Source of the DNA: Actinomycetota bacterium
Lineage (GTDB): Bacteria; Actinomycetota; Thermoleophilia; Solirubrobacterales; Solirubrobacteraceae
Direction of reading: 5' to 3'
Assembly (NCBI GenBank): GCA_005883255.1
Contig: VAXS01000025.1
Location: 1 to 18,934 of the forward strand
Length of the DNA stretch: 18,934 nucleotides
Position 1 is the stretch's first letter, and each line of letters starts with the position of its first letter. This document shows positions 6,191 through 14,199 of the stretch, piece after piece. The notes under the pieces were generated by a model that saw only the letters and a program-made list of their open reading frames with translations, had not been told where the DNA came from and searched no databases. The position numbers were made by a program, and so were the translations under genes.

Positions 6191-8689
6191 GCGCTGAAAC
6201 CCGCCTGGCTGGAATCCGGCCTGTTCCATCCCGAGCCGGAGGGGACCTCGGCGGAGAACTACTCGATCGCGATCCCGCCGCCCAACATCACCGGCTCGCT
6301 GCACATGGGGCACGCGCTGAACGGGTCGATCCAGGACGTGCTGGTCCGCTATCACCGGCTGCGGGGACTGCGCACGAAGTGGATCTTCGGCACCGACCAC
6401 GCCGGCATCGCCACCCAGACCCAGGTCGAGAAGGCGCTCCGCGAGGAGGGCATCGACCCCGGCGAGCTGGGGCGCGAGCGCTTCGTCGAGCGGGTCTGGC
6501 AGTGGCGGGAGCGCTATGGCCGGCAGATCGTCGAGCAGTTCCAGCGCCTGGGCGCCTCCGCCGACTACGAGCAGGAGCGCTTCACGCTGGACGAGGCGTA
6601 CGCCGAGGCGGTCGCGAAGGTCTTCGTCGACCTCTACGAGAAGGGCTTCATCTACCGCGACCGCTACCTGGTCAACTGGGACCCGGGAAGCCGCTCGGCG
6701 ATCTCGGACCTCGAGGTGGTCCCGGAGGAGATCGAGGACGTCCTGTACTCGGTCGTGTACGACGTCGAGGGCGGCGGGACGGTGACCGTCGCGACGGTCC
6801 GGCCCGAGACCATGCTGGCAGACACCGGCGTGGCCGTGCACCCGGATGACGAGCGCTACCGCCACCTGGTGGGTCGCCACGCCATCCTTCCCCTGGTGGG
6901 CCGGCGACTGCCGATCGTCGCCGACGAGTACGCGCAGCCGGAGTTCGGGACGGGAGCCCTGAAGGTCACCCCGGGCCACGATCCCAACGACTTCGAGATC
7001 GGACGCCGGCACGCGCTGGACGAGGTCACGGTGATCGGCGAGGACGGGCGGATGAACGCCGCCGCCGGCGAGCGGTTCGCCGGGCTCCCCGCGCTGGAGG
7101 CGCGCGAGGCGGTGGTGGCCGAGCTGGAGGCCGAGGGACGCATCGCCGACCGCCAGCCCTACGTGCACGAGATCCCCGTCTCCCACCGCTCGGGCGAGCG
7201 GATCGAGCCCCTGATCTCGCTGCAGTGGTTCATGCGCATGGACCGGCTGGCGCGTCCGGCGACAGCTGCCGTCGAGTCGGGACGCGTTCGGATCCACCCC
7301 GAGGGCCAGCGCCAGGTCTACCTGGATTGGATGGAGAACATTCGGCCCTGGTGCATCTCGCGCCAGCTGTGGTGGGGGCACCAGCTGCCGGTCTGGTACC
7401 GGGGCGACGAGACCCACGTGGGGACCGAGCCGCCGCGCGGCGAGGGCTGGGAGCGCGACCCCGACGTGCTCGACACCTGGTTCTCCTCGGCCCTGTGGCC
7501 GTTCGCCACGCTGGGGTGGCCCCGCTCCACGCCGGAGCTGCGCGCCTTCTATCCCACCGACGTCCTCGTGACCGCCCGCGACATCCTGTTCCTGTGGGTG
7601 GCGCGGATGATCATGATGGGTCTGGAGTTCGTGCACGAGGTGCCGTTCCACGACGTCTACGTGCACTCCGTCATCCAGGCGCCCGACGGCCGGCGCATGT
7701 CCAAGTCGCTGGGCACGGGGATCGACCCGCTGGACGAGATCGAGCGCCACGGGGCCGACGCCGTGCGCTTCGGACTGCTGGCCATGTCCTCCAGCCAGGA
7801 CGTCAAGTACTCGCCCGAGAAGATCCGGCAGGGGCAGCAGCTGGCCAACAAGCTCTGGAACGCCTCGCGGTTCGTGCTGCTGGCGGTGCAGGAGGGCGTC
7901 GAGCCGGCGTTCCGGCCCGAGCGCGTCGAGGACCGCTGGATCGTCTCGCGCCTGCAGCGGGCCAAGCGCGAGCTGGGGGACGACCTCGACGCCTTCGACT
8001 TCTCCCACGCCGCCCTCGGCCTCTACGACTTCGTGTACGGGGAGCTGTGCGACTGGTACCTGGAGATGGTCAAGCCCCGGATCTACGACGAGTTGGCGGA
8101 CCGGGAGGCGCTCTCGGCCACGCTCCTGCACGTCCTGGCCGAGACGCTGGAGCTGGCGCACCCCACCATCCCGTTCGTCACCGAGGAGATCTGGCGCTTC
8201 CTGCCCGGCGTGGAGGGCCTGCTGGCCGGCCGGGTGGCCAGCGGGTTCGAGCCCACCTGGGTGGACGAGGAGGCCGAGGAGCAGGTGGGCCGGGCGATCG
8301 CGGCCGTGCGCGCGCTGCGCGGCTGGCGCGAGCGCGTCGAGGTGCGGCCCGGCGACTTCGTGCCGGCGCGGATGGACGCCGACGGCTACGACGAGACGCT
8401 GCAGACCGTGGCCCGCCTGGCCCGCTTCGAGCTGCGGAGGGACGGAAGCGACCCCGTGGCCACGGTCCCGATCCCCGGCGGCGCGGTCGAGGTGCTGGCC
8501 GGCGGCGGCTTCGACCCCGCCGCCGCCGAGCGCCGCCGGGCGGAGCAGCGCGACCGGATCGAGGGCGAGATCGGCCAGGTCGAGTCCAAGCTGGCCAACC
8601 GGGGCTTCGTGGACAACGCCCCGCCCGACGTGGTGCAGGCGCAACGCGACCGCCTGGCCCGGCTGCGCGCCGAGCTGGAGGAGCTGTGA
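6191..8689 (+). CDS. valS: valine--tRNA ligase, 5' end broken
   Basis: Class I aminoacyl-tRNA synthetase that charges tRNA-Val and edits mischarged Thr. The open frame runs from 6191, just after an in-frame TGA (6188-6190), and encodes WLESGLFHPEPEG, IPPPNITGSLHMGH (HIGH motif HMGH at 6302-6313), the editing domain (ATVRPETMLADTGVAVHP), WCISRQLWWGHQLPVW, DPDVLDTWFSS, RMSKS (7694-7708, KMSKS equivalent), an anticodon-binding domain and a C-terminal coiled coil (about 8510-8686). The only ATG before the HMGH motif is at 6187 (MSAETR) in a different frame. The family normally has a short linker like YxPAEVExRIxARWLESG here, so roughly 10-20 codons with a length of 2 modulo 3 seem lost near 6203. 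From the first in-frame ATG (6305) the HIGH motif would be cut. folC overlaps by GTGA. Confidence 0.92.
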   Translation, partial: ALKPAWLESGLFHPEPEGTSAENYSIAIPPPNITGSLHMGHALNGSIQDVLVRYHRLRGLRTKWIFGTDHAGIATQTQVEKALREEGIDPGELGRERFVERVWQWRERYGRQIVEQFQRLGASADYEQERFTLDEAYAEAVAKVFVDLYEKGFIYRDRYLVNWDPGSRSAISDLEVVPEEIEDVLYSVVYDVEGGGTVTVATVRPETMLADTGVAVHPDDERYRHLVGRHAILPLVGRRLPIVADEYAQPEFGTGALKVTPGHDPNDFEIGRRHALDEVTVIGEDGRMNAAAGERFAGLPALEAREAVVAELEAEGRIADRQPYVHEIPVSHRSGERIEPLISLQWFMRMDRLARPATAAVESGRVRIHPEGQRQVYLDWMENIRPWCISRQLWWGHQLPVWYRGDETHVGTEPPRGEGWERDPDVLDTWFSSALWPFATLGWPRSTPELRAFYPTDVLVTARDILFLWVARMIMMGLEFVHEVPFHDVYVHSVIQAPDGRRMSKSLGTGIDPLDEIERHGADAVRFGLLAMSSSQDVKYSPEKIRQGQQLANKLWNASRFVLLAVQEGVEPAFRPERVEDRWIVSRLQRAKRELGDDLDAFDFSHAALGLYDFVYGELCDWYLEMVKPRIYDELADREALSATLLHVLAETLELAHPTIPFVTEEIWRFLPGVEGLLAGRVASGFEPTWVDEEAEEQVGRAIAAVRALRGWRERVEVRPGDFVPARMDADGYDETLQTVARLARFELRRDGSDPVATVPIPGGAVEVLAGGGFDPAAAERRRAEQRDRIEGEIGQVESKLANRGFVDNAPPDVVQAQRDRLARLRAELEEL

Positions 8690-9939
8690 GCGCCTGGACC
8701 GCCGAGCGCGCCGAGGAGTACCTGCTCTCGCGGGAGCTGTTCGGGATGCGGTTCGGGCTGGACCGCATGCACCGGCTGATGACCGTCCTGGGCTCGCCGC
8801 ACCGGCGCTTTCGCTCGATCCACGTGGTGGGTACCAACGGCAAGTCCTCGACCGTTCGGATGCTGGCGGCGATCCTGGAGGCGCACGGCATCCGCACCGG
8901 GTCCTACCTCTCGCCACACCTCGTGTCGTTCGCCGAGCGCATCCGCGTGGGCGACGCCGACCTCGACGAGCCCGCGTTCGGGGCCGCGGTCGAGCGCGCG
9001 GCGAAGGCCGCCGAGTTGGTCGATCGCACGCTGGGGCCGGAGGATCGCGTCACCCAGTTCGAGGCCCTGACCGCGGCCGCCTACTCGGAGCTGGCGGCGC
9101 GCGGGGTGGAGGTCGCGGCGGTGGAGGCCGGCCTGGGCGGCCGCTACGACGCCACCAGCGTCATCCCCTCCGAGGTCCAGGTCCTGACAAACGTCGGGCT
9201 CGAGCACACCCGCTGGCTGGGCCCCACGATCGCCGACATCGCCCGGGAGAAGCTCGCGGTGGTGCGCGACGGGACCACGCTGGTGGTCGGCCAGCTGAAC
9301 GCGGACGCCCAGTCCGAGGCCCGGGCGGCGACGGAGGAGCACGGCGCCCGCCTGGTCCAGGCGTCGCCCGACCTCGGCGTCCCGCTGGCCGCGCGCGGAG
9401 CCTTCCAGCGCGCGAACTTCGCCCTGGCCGCGGCCGCCGCCGAGGCGCTGCTCGGGAGCCTCGACCGCGCCGCCGTGCGCGCGGCGGGCGCCTCGGTGCA
9501 GGTGCCGGGCCGCTGCCAGGCGATCGACCGCGACCCGCTCACGGTGGTGGACGGAGCCCACAACCCGGCGGGCGCGCGGGCGCTGGCGGCGTCGCTCCCC
9601 GAGCTCCGCGGCTCCGCCCCACGCACGATCGCGGTCCTCTCGGTCCTGGAGGACAAGGACGCGGCCGGCATCCTGCGCGAGCTGCTGCCATCCTGCGCGG
9701 CCGTGGTCCTGACCCGCAGCCTCAACCCTCGCGCCCTGCCGCCCGCCACCCTGCAGTCCCTGGCCACCCAGGTTGGGGCCGACCCCGCGAGCCTCGAAGT
9801 CGAGCCCGAGCCCCGCCGGGCGCTGGCCCGTGCCCGGGAGCTGGCCGGTCCCGAGGGCGCGGTCCTGGCCACCGGCTCGATCTACCTGGTCGCCGACCTG
9901 CTCCGGCCCCCGGGCGCCCGCCGCGCCTCGATGCTGTGA
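8686..9939 (+). CDS. folC: bifunctional folylpolyglutamate synthase / dihydrofolate synthase
   Basis: ATP-dependent Mur-ligase-type enzyme of the cytoplasm that adds glutamate to dihydropteroate and to reduced folates. 417 residues from GTG 8686, whose GTGA overlaps the valS stop, so translation is probably coupled. P-loop GTNGKSS (49-55) preceded by RSIHVV; SPHLVSFAERIRV (76-88); TQFEALTAAAY; EAGLGGRYDATSV (147-159) with the metal- and ATP-binding region; LTNVGLEHTRWLG (167-179); IAREKL, whose Lys189 is the usual carbamylated lysine position; and the C-terminal ligase domain with VVDGAHNPAGARAL. The protein ends ATGSIYLVADLLRP, typical of the family. Length is normal and there is no sign of deletion. 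FolC in actinobacteria often follows valS; the link is gene order rather than pathway. Confidence 0.95.
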   Translation: MSAWTAERAEEYLLSRELFGMRFGLDRMHRLMTVLGSPHRRFRSIHVVGTNGKSSTVRMLAAILEAHGIRTGSYLSPHLVSFAERIRVGDADLDEPAFGAAVERAAKAAELVDRTLGPEDRVTQFEALTAAAYSELAARGVEVAAVEAGLGGRYDATSVIPSEVQVLTNVGLEHTRWLGPTIADIAREKLAVVRDGTTLVVGQLNADAQSEARAATEEHGARLVQASPDLGVPLAARGAFQRANFALAAAAAEALLGSLDRAAVRAAGASVQVPGRCQAIDRDPLTVVDGAHNPAGARALAASLPELRGSAPRTIAVLSVLEDKDAAGILRELLPSCAAVVLTRSLNPRALPPATLQSLATQVGADPASLEVEPEPRRALARARELAGPEGAVLATGSIYLVADLLRPPGARRASML

Positions 9940-10052
9940 ACGAGGAGGAGCCCAGATTCCTGCCGATGATCGGCCTCGTCGCCCTGGTGGTGGCGGTCGT
10001 GATCCTCGTGTTCTTCGGGATCGGCTACGCGTTCGGCCGGCTCTTCCTGTGA
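9936..10052 (+). CDS. 38-residue single-pass membrane peptide
   Basis: GTG 9936 overlaps the folC stop (GTGA) and the frame ends at TGA 10050-10052. The product is MNEEEPRFLPM, then a single membrane segment (IGLVALVVAVVILVFFGIGYAF), then GRLFL. The acidic N-terminus and Arg after the helix suggest an N-out or peripheral orientation, but the charge rule is weak here. The start-stop overlap, the clean hydrophobic helix and codon use like the neighbours support a real gene. The function is unknown. It lies directly before a membrane-anchored zinc-ribbon protein, and the two may work together. Confidence 0.6.
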   Translation: MNEEEPRFLPMIGLVALVVAVVILVFFGIGYAFGRLFL

Positions 10053-10061
10053 CGGTCGCCC

Positions 10062-10073
10062 GCTAGACTCGCC
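10062..10073 (+). promoter_or_regulatory. candidate promoter element for the zinc-ribbon gene
   Basis: GCTAGACTCGCC contains TAGACT (10064-10069), a good TANNNT match ending 10 bases before ATG 10080. The same 12 bases occur before clpP (3481-3492). The position suggests a leaderless or nearly leaderless transcript, and no Shine-Dalgarno precedes the ATG. The -35 region (around 10041-10046) is not convincing. Confidence 0.4.
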
Positions 10074-10079
10074 GCTGCC

Positions 10080-10580
10080 ATGGGGGTGCTCGCCGTCTTC
10101 GGCATCGACAACGCGGCCCTCAGCCTGGTCGTCAACCTGCTCATCCTGTTCGTGGTGGTGATCTGGCTGGCGCTGGTGTACTGGACCTATGCGGACGCCC
10201 GCCGGCGCATGACCGACCCGATGCTGATCGGCTGCGCCGCCGCCGCCTCGCTGTTCCCGTTCGTGGGGACGCTCGTGTACCTGATCGTGCGCCCGCCGGA
10301 GTACCTGGACGACATCCGCGAGCGCGAGCTGGAGATGCAGGCGGCGGAGGCCCGGCTGCACTCCGCGGGCTTCCAGCTGTGTCCCTACTGCGACGCCGAG
10401 GTCGAGCGGGACTTCCTGCGCTGCCCCGCCTGCATGCGCAAGCTCAAGGACCCGTGCCCCAACTGCGCGCGGCCCCTGGATCCGGCCTGGCGCATCTGCC
10501 CGTACTGCGAGGCCGAGGTCGAGCCGGCGGAGGAGCCGCGCTCGTCCCGCCGCCGTTCCGAGGAGCCCTCCGCCTACTGA
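10080..10580 (+). CDS. membrane-anchored double zinc-ribbon protein
   Basis: 166 residues. Two membrane helices come first (residues about 13-36, [22 protein letters not shown], and about 48-70, [22 protein letters not shown]), joined by a short basic loop [12 protein letters not shown] charged helical linker ([15 protein letters not shown]) leads to two zinc ribbons: Cys101/Cys104 (CPYC) with Cys115/Cys118 (CPAC), and Cys126/Cys129 (CPNC) with Cys140/Cys143 (CPYC). This is the DZANK-type double zinc ribbon layout. The tail is Glu/Arg/Ser-rich. By the positive-inside rule the ribbons should be cytoplasmic. The function is unknown; candidates are a scaffold or nucleic-acid/protein contact at the membrane. 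The stop overlaps the ndk ATG (TGATG), so translation is coupled. Confidence 0.8.
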   Translation: MGVLAVFGIDNAALSLVVNLLILFVVVIWLALVYWTYADARRRMTDPMLIGCAAAASLFPFVGTLVYLIVRPPEYLDDIRERELEMQAAEARLHSAGFQLCPYCDAEVERDFLRCPACMRKLKDPCPNCARPLDPAWRICPYCEAEVEPAEEPRSSRRRSEEPSAY

Positions 10581-10858
10581 TGGACCGCAGCCTGATCCTG
10601 GTCAAGCCCGACGCCTTCGGGCGGGGGTTGACCGGGGAGATCATCGCGCGCTTCGAGCGCAAGGGCCTGCGCATCGTGGCCCTGCGCCACATGACCATGG
10701 ACCGCGCGCTGGCCGAGCGCCACTACGCGGAGCACGCCGAGAAGCCGTTCTTCGGTGAGCTGGTCGAGTTCATCACGTCGGGCCCGCTGGTGGCGCACGG
10801 CTCGGACTCGCCCGAGTCCGCGCGGCGGGAGATCGAGCTGTTCTTCCCCGGCGGCTGA
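10580..10858 (+). CDS. ndk: nucleoside diphosphate kinase with a 42-residue internal gap
   Basis: Transfers the gamma phosphate from ATP to NDPs through a phosphohistidine. The frame gives only 92 residues instead of about 135-140. Residues 1-72 are standard: [54 protein letters not shown]. At residue 73 the chain jumps to [17 protein letters not shown], the loop with the catalytic His (His73 here, His117 in E. coli). Missing in between is the part with VLEGxxAV, the GATxPxxAxPGTIR segment and RxDF/Y. Against remembered E. coli Ndk this is about 42 residues, in frame, at about 10793-10796. The missing residues contact the nucleotide phosphates, so this product would be inactive. A perfect 8-base inverted repeat (10803-10820) lies just after the junction. 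Confidence 0.9.
   Translation: MDRSLILVKPDAFGRGLTGEIIARFERKGLRIVALRHMTMDRALAERHYAEHAEKPFFGELVEFITSGPLVAHGSDSPESARREIELFFPGG
10803..10820 (+). repeat. perfect inverted repeat beside the ndk junction
   Basis: CGGACTCG (10803-10810) and CGAGTCCG (10813-10820) are perfectly complementary with two bases between. They lie inside the codons for GSDSPESA, about seven bases after the point where ndk appears to have lost sequence. The repeat may simply reflect GC-rich codon choice, or it could have promoted a polymerase or assembly jump. Confidence 0.4.
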
Positions 10859-11409
10859 TCCTCGCCTCCGCCTCGCCGCAGCGGCGGGCCATCCTGGAGC
10901 AGCTGGGCGTGGCCTTCGAGGTCGTGCCCGCCGGCATCGAGGAGGCGACGGCCGGCGAGCCGGAGGCGGTGGCCCGGGACAACGCCGCCCGCAAGGCGCG
11001 CGCCGTGGCCGGAGAGGCGGGGGCGGGGCCCGGCGCGGTGGTGCTCGGCGTGGACACGGTGGTGGCGCTGGGGGAGCGCGTCCTGCCCAAGCCGGCCGAC
11101 GCCGCGCAGGCCCGCCGGTGGCTGGAGACCCTCTCCGACCGCGTCCACCGGGTGGTGGGAGGCCTGTGCGCCATCGACGAGGGCGGGGAGCACTCGGCCG
11201 TGGCGGTGACGGAGGTGGCCTTCCGGCCCCTGTCGGCGGCCGACCTGGACTGGTACCTGGGCACGGGCGAGTGGCGCGATCGCGCCGGCGGATACGCGAT
11301 CCAGGGCCGGGGGGCGGCGCTGGTGGCCGGGATCCGCGGCGACTACCTGAACGTGGTCGGGCTGCCGGTGCCGGCCCTTCTCGGGCTGCTCCCGGACCTC
11401 CTGGCCTAG
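10855..11409 (+). CDS. maf: Maf-like nucleotide pyrophosphatase
   Basis: Maf proteins hydrolyse dTTP, UTP or modified nucleoside triphosphates to monophosphates. The coding signal starts directly after, and overlaps, the ndk stop: [26 protein letters not shown] is the family N-terminus with the S-A-S-P-Q-R nucleotide-binding loop. The only in-frame start that keeps it is CTG 10855 (CTGA overlap with the ndk TGA). GTG 10909 would delete the loop. Further motifs: [20 protein letters not shown] with the catalytic Asp, [26 protein letters not shown], and [28 protein letters not shown] near the C-terminus. The length of 184 residues is normal and the protein looks complete. A CTG start is unusual, and a small sequence error at the ndk-maf boundary is also possible. 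Confidence 0.88.
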   Translation: MILASASPQRRAILEQLGVAFEVVPAGIEEATAGEPEAVARDNAARKARAVAGEAGAGPGAVVLGVDTVVALGERVLPKPADAAQARRWLETLSDRVHRVVGGLCAIDEGGEHSAVAVTEVAFRPLSAADLDWYLGTGEWRDRAGGYAIQGRGAALVAGIRGDYLNVVGLPVPALLGLLPDLLA

Positions 11410-12612
<1,203 letters not shown>

Positions 12613-12624
12613 AGACTTGATTCC

Positions 12625-13536
12625 GTGTACAAGCAATCGGTCCGCAGGCGGCGGGCAGTCCTGGCACTGCTCGTCGTCCTGTCGCTCGTCCTCCTAACCG
12701 CATACTTCGGCGAGTCCGCCGGTGGGGGCCTCCACGCGGTCCAGCGTGGGGTCCTGCAGGTCCTGTCGCCCATCCAGGAGGGCACCAGCCGGGCGCTCAA
12801 GCCCTTCCGCGACCTGTTCGGCTGGTTCGACGACACCCTCCACGCCAGCTCCGAGCGCGACCACCTGCGCAAGGAGCGCAACCAGCTGCGCCGCGAGGTG
12901 GTGGGCGCCCAGGCGGCCGCGCGGGAGAACCTCCAGCTCCGGCGCCTGGTGGGGCTGGACCAGGGCCACGACCTCAGCGGCTACACGCCGGTCACCGCCC
13001 GGATCATCGGGCGCTCACCCACCGTCTGGTACGCCACGCTGACGGTGGACAAGGGCTCGAGCTCGGGCGTGCGGCTCAACCAGCCCGTGGTGGACGGCGA
13101 CGGCCTGGTGGGCAAGGTCACGGCGCTGACGTCGAGCGCCTCGCAGGTGACGCTCATCACCGACCACACCAGCGGGGTGTCGGCGAAGGTGCTCACCCCG
13201 GCGGTGACGGACTCGGGCAATGGCATCACCGGCGTGGTGCAGCCCGCGGTGGGCAGGCCCCAGGACCTCCTGCTGGAGTTCGTGCCCCGCCGGGCCAACA
13301 TCCGCACGGGCGACACGGTGGTCACCGCCGGCAGCCAGTCGACGAAGCTGGAGTCGCTGTTCCCGCCCAACATCCCGATCGGGGTGGTCACGCGGGCTGA
13401 CGACGCCGAGCTCTCGCAGTTCCAGCGCGTCCACATCCGGCCCTTCGCCGACCTGCGCCGGGTGGACTTCGTCCAGGTCCTCACCCGCGGCGGCGGCCAG
13501 GGCGGCTCCAACCAGCGCGCGCAGGTGGGCCCATGA
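12625..13536 (+). CDS. mreC: rod shape-determining protein MreC
   Basis: Membrane-anchored scaffold whose extracytoplasmic part binds and activates PBP2. 303 residues from GTG 12625. A basic N-terminus (KQSVRRRR) is followed by one membrane helix (AVLALLVVLSLVLLTAYF, 11-28), a linker with GLHAVQRGVLQVLSPIQ, a coiled coil (about 74-107, ERDHLRKERNQLRREV to ENLQLRRLVGL) and the double beta-barrel region (VTARIIGRSPTVWYATLTVDKG to the C-terminus), including VVDGDGLVGKV, VTLITDHTSGVSA, GDTVVTAGSQ and FPPNIPIGVV. The tail is Gly/Gln-rich. No deletion is visible. It begins 12 bases after the mreB stop; its stop overlaps an ATG (ATGA) of a 28-codon frame leading to mreD. Confidence 0.94.
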   Translation: MYKQSVRRRRAVLALLVVLSLVLLTAYFGESAGGGLHAVQRGVLQVLSPIQEGTSRALKPFRDLFGWFDDTLHASSERDHLRKERNQLRREVVGAQAAARENLQLRRLVGLDQGHDLSGYTPVTARIIGRSPTVWYATLTVDKGSSSGVRLNQPVVDGDGLVGKVTALTSSASQVTLITDHTSGVSAKVLTPAVTDSGNGITGVVQPAVGRPQDLLLEFVPRRANIRTGDTVVTAGSQSTKLESLFPPNIPIGVVTRADDAELSQFQRVHIRPFADLRRVDFVQVLTRGGGQGGSNQRAQVGP

Positions 13537-13619
13537 GCGGAGCGAAGCGGAGCGGTTACGACCGGCAGGATGCCGGGCGACGCTGTCAGGAGCGCCGACC
13601 GGAGGGAGGCGCAAGGTGA
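13533..13619 (+). CDS. 28-codon bridging ORF between mreC and mreD (uncertain)
   Basis: ATG 13533 overlaps the mreC stop as ATGA, and the frame ends at TGA 13617-13619, which overlaps the mreD start as GTGA. The product would be a basic, Arg-rich 28-residue peptide (MSGAKRSGYDRQ...) with no hydrophobic segment and no family I know. Its value may be as a coupling ORF that carries ribosomes from mreC to mreD rather than as a protein. Chance is a serious alternative, because the mreD Shine-Dalgarno (13601-13609) is strong by itself and the 5' part comes from a small AGCGGAGCG(A) duplication. Confidence 0.25.
   Translation: MSGAKRSGYDRQDAGRRCQERRPEGGAR
13601..13609 (+). promoter_or_regulatory. 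strong ribosome binding site that sets the mreD start
   Basis: GGAGGGAGG lies six bases before GTG 13616. It is the best Shine-Dalgarno match in the window, and it selects the GTG start of mreD over the upstream open frame, which begins inside mreC. Confidence 0.7.
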
Positions 13620-14182
13620 CCGTTCCCTCCCGGCTTTGGGTTCGTCTCGGCCTCCTGGGTCTGGCGACAGTGATCGTGCAGATCGCGGGCGTCTCGCAGG
13701 TCACCCTCCTGGGCGTGACCGCGGACCTCACCCCGCTGGTGGTGGCCTCGGTGGGCCTGCTGTGCGGCTCGGTGGCCGGCGCGGTGGCCGGGTTCTGGAT
13801 CGGGCTGCTGGCCGACCTGGCCCTGGTGCAGACGCTCGGCGTCTCCTCGCTGGTCCTGCTGACGATCGGCTACTGGTCCGGTCGGTTCCGCGAGCTGCGC
13901 GACCCCGCGCACGGCCTCACGCCGCTGGCGGTGGGCGCGCTGGCCACCGCCGGCTTCGAGGTGGGCTTCGCCCTGGTCCAGATCCTGCTCGGCGTGGACG
14001 CCCCGGTCAGCCTCCTGCTGCTGCGCGACATCCTGATCACGGTCCTCGTCAACGGCCTGCTGGCGATGCCCGTGTACTCGCTGGTCCGCCGGGTGCTCCA
14101 GCCCTACCTCCCCGCCGACCCGCGCCGCCGCCGGCGCCGGGCGTACGTGACCGGCGGGCTGAGCCCGATCTCCCGCGCGTGA
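13616..14182 (+). CDS. mreD: rod shape-determining protein MreD
   Basis: Integral membrane component of the elongasome. 188 residues from GTG 13616, normal for the family. It has several hydrophobic segments: LGLLGLATVIVQIAGVSQVTLLG, LTPLVVASVGLLCGSVAGAVAGFWIGLLADL, LGVSSLVLLTIGYWSG, LAVGALATAGFEVGFALVQILLG and DILITVLVNGLLAMPVYSLVRRVL. The GxxxGFxxGLLxDL pattern (AGAVAGFWIGLLADLAL) is the MreD hallmark. The C-terminus after the last helix is cytoplasmic, basic (PRRRRRR) and about 20 residues long. The start is supported by the nearby GGAGGGAGG. mrdA begins 17 bases downstream. Confidence 0.9.
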   Translation: MTVPSRLWVRLGLLGLATVIVQIAGVSQVTLLGVTADLTPLVVASVGLLCGSVAGAVAGFWIGLLADLALVQTLGVSSLVLLTIGYWSGRFRELRDPAHGLTPLAVGALATAGFEVGFALVQILLGVDAPVSLLLLRDILITVLVNGLLAMPVYSLVRRVLQPYLPADPRRRRRRAYVTGGLSPISRA

Positions 14183-14199
14183 CGGCGGCCCGCTAGCCG

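Noticed and set aside
7225..8685. Long in-frame extension upstream of folC
   Set aside because: This part lies in a shadow frame of valS. FolC homology begins at GTG 8686.
5927..8917. A 996-residue minus-strand open frame antisense to valS
   Set aside because: It is a shadow of valS. The composition is artificial and no motif is present. The HTH gene in another frame explains the only real minus-strand signal.
13535..13554. AGCGGAGCGA/AGCGGAGCGG tandem duplication as a mobile-element footprint
   Set aside because: Only two 10-base copies with one mismatch and no flanking element. Best seen as a local slip or chance.
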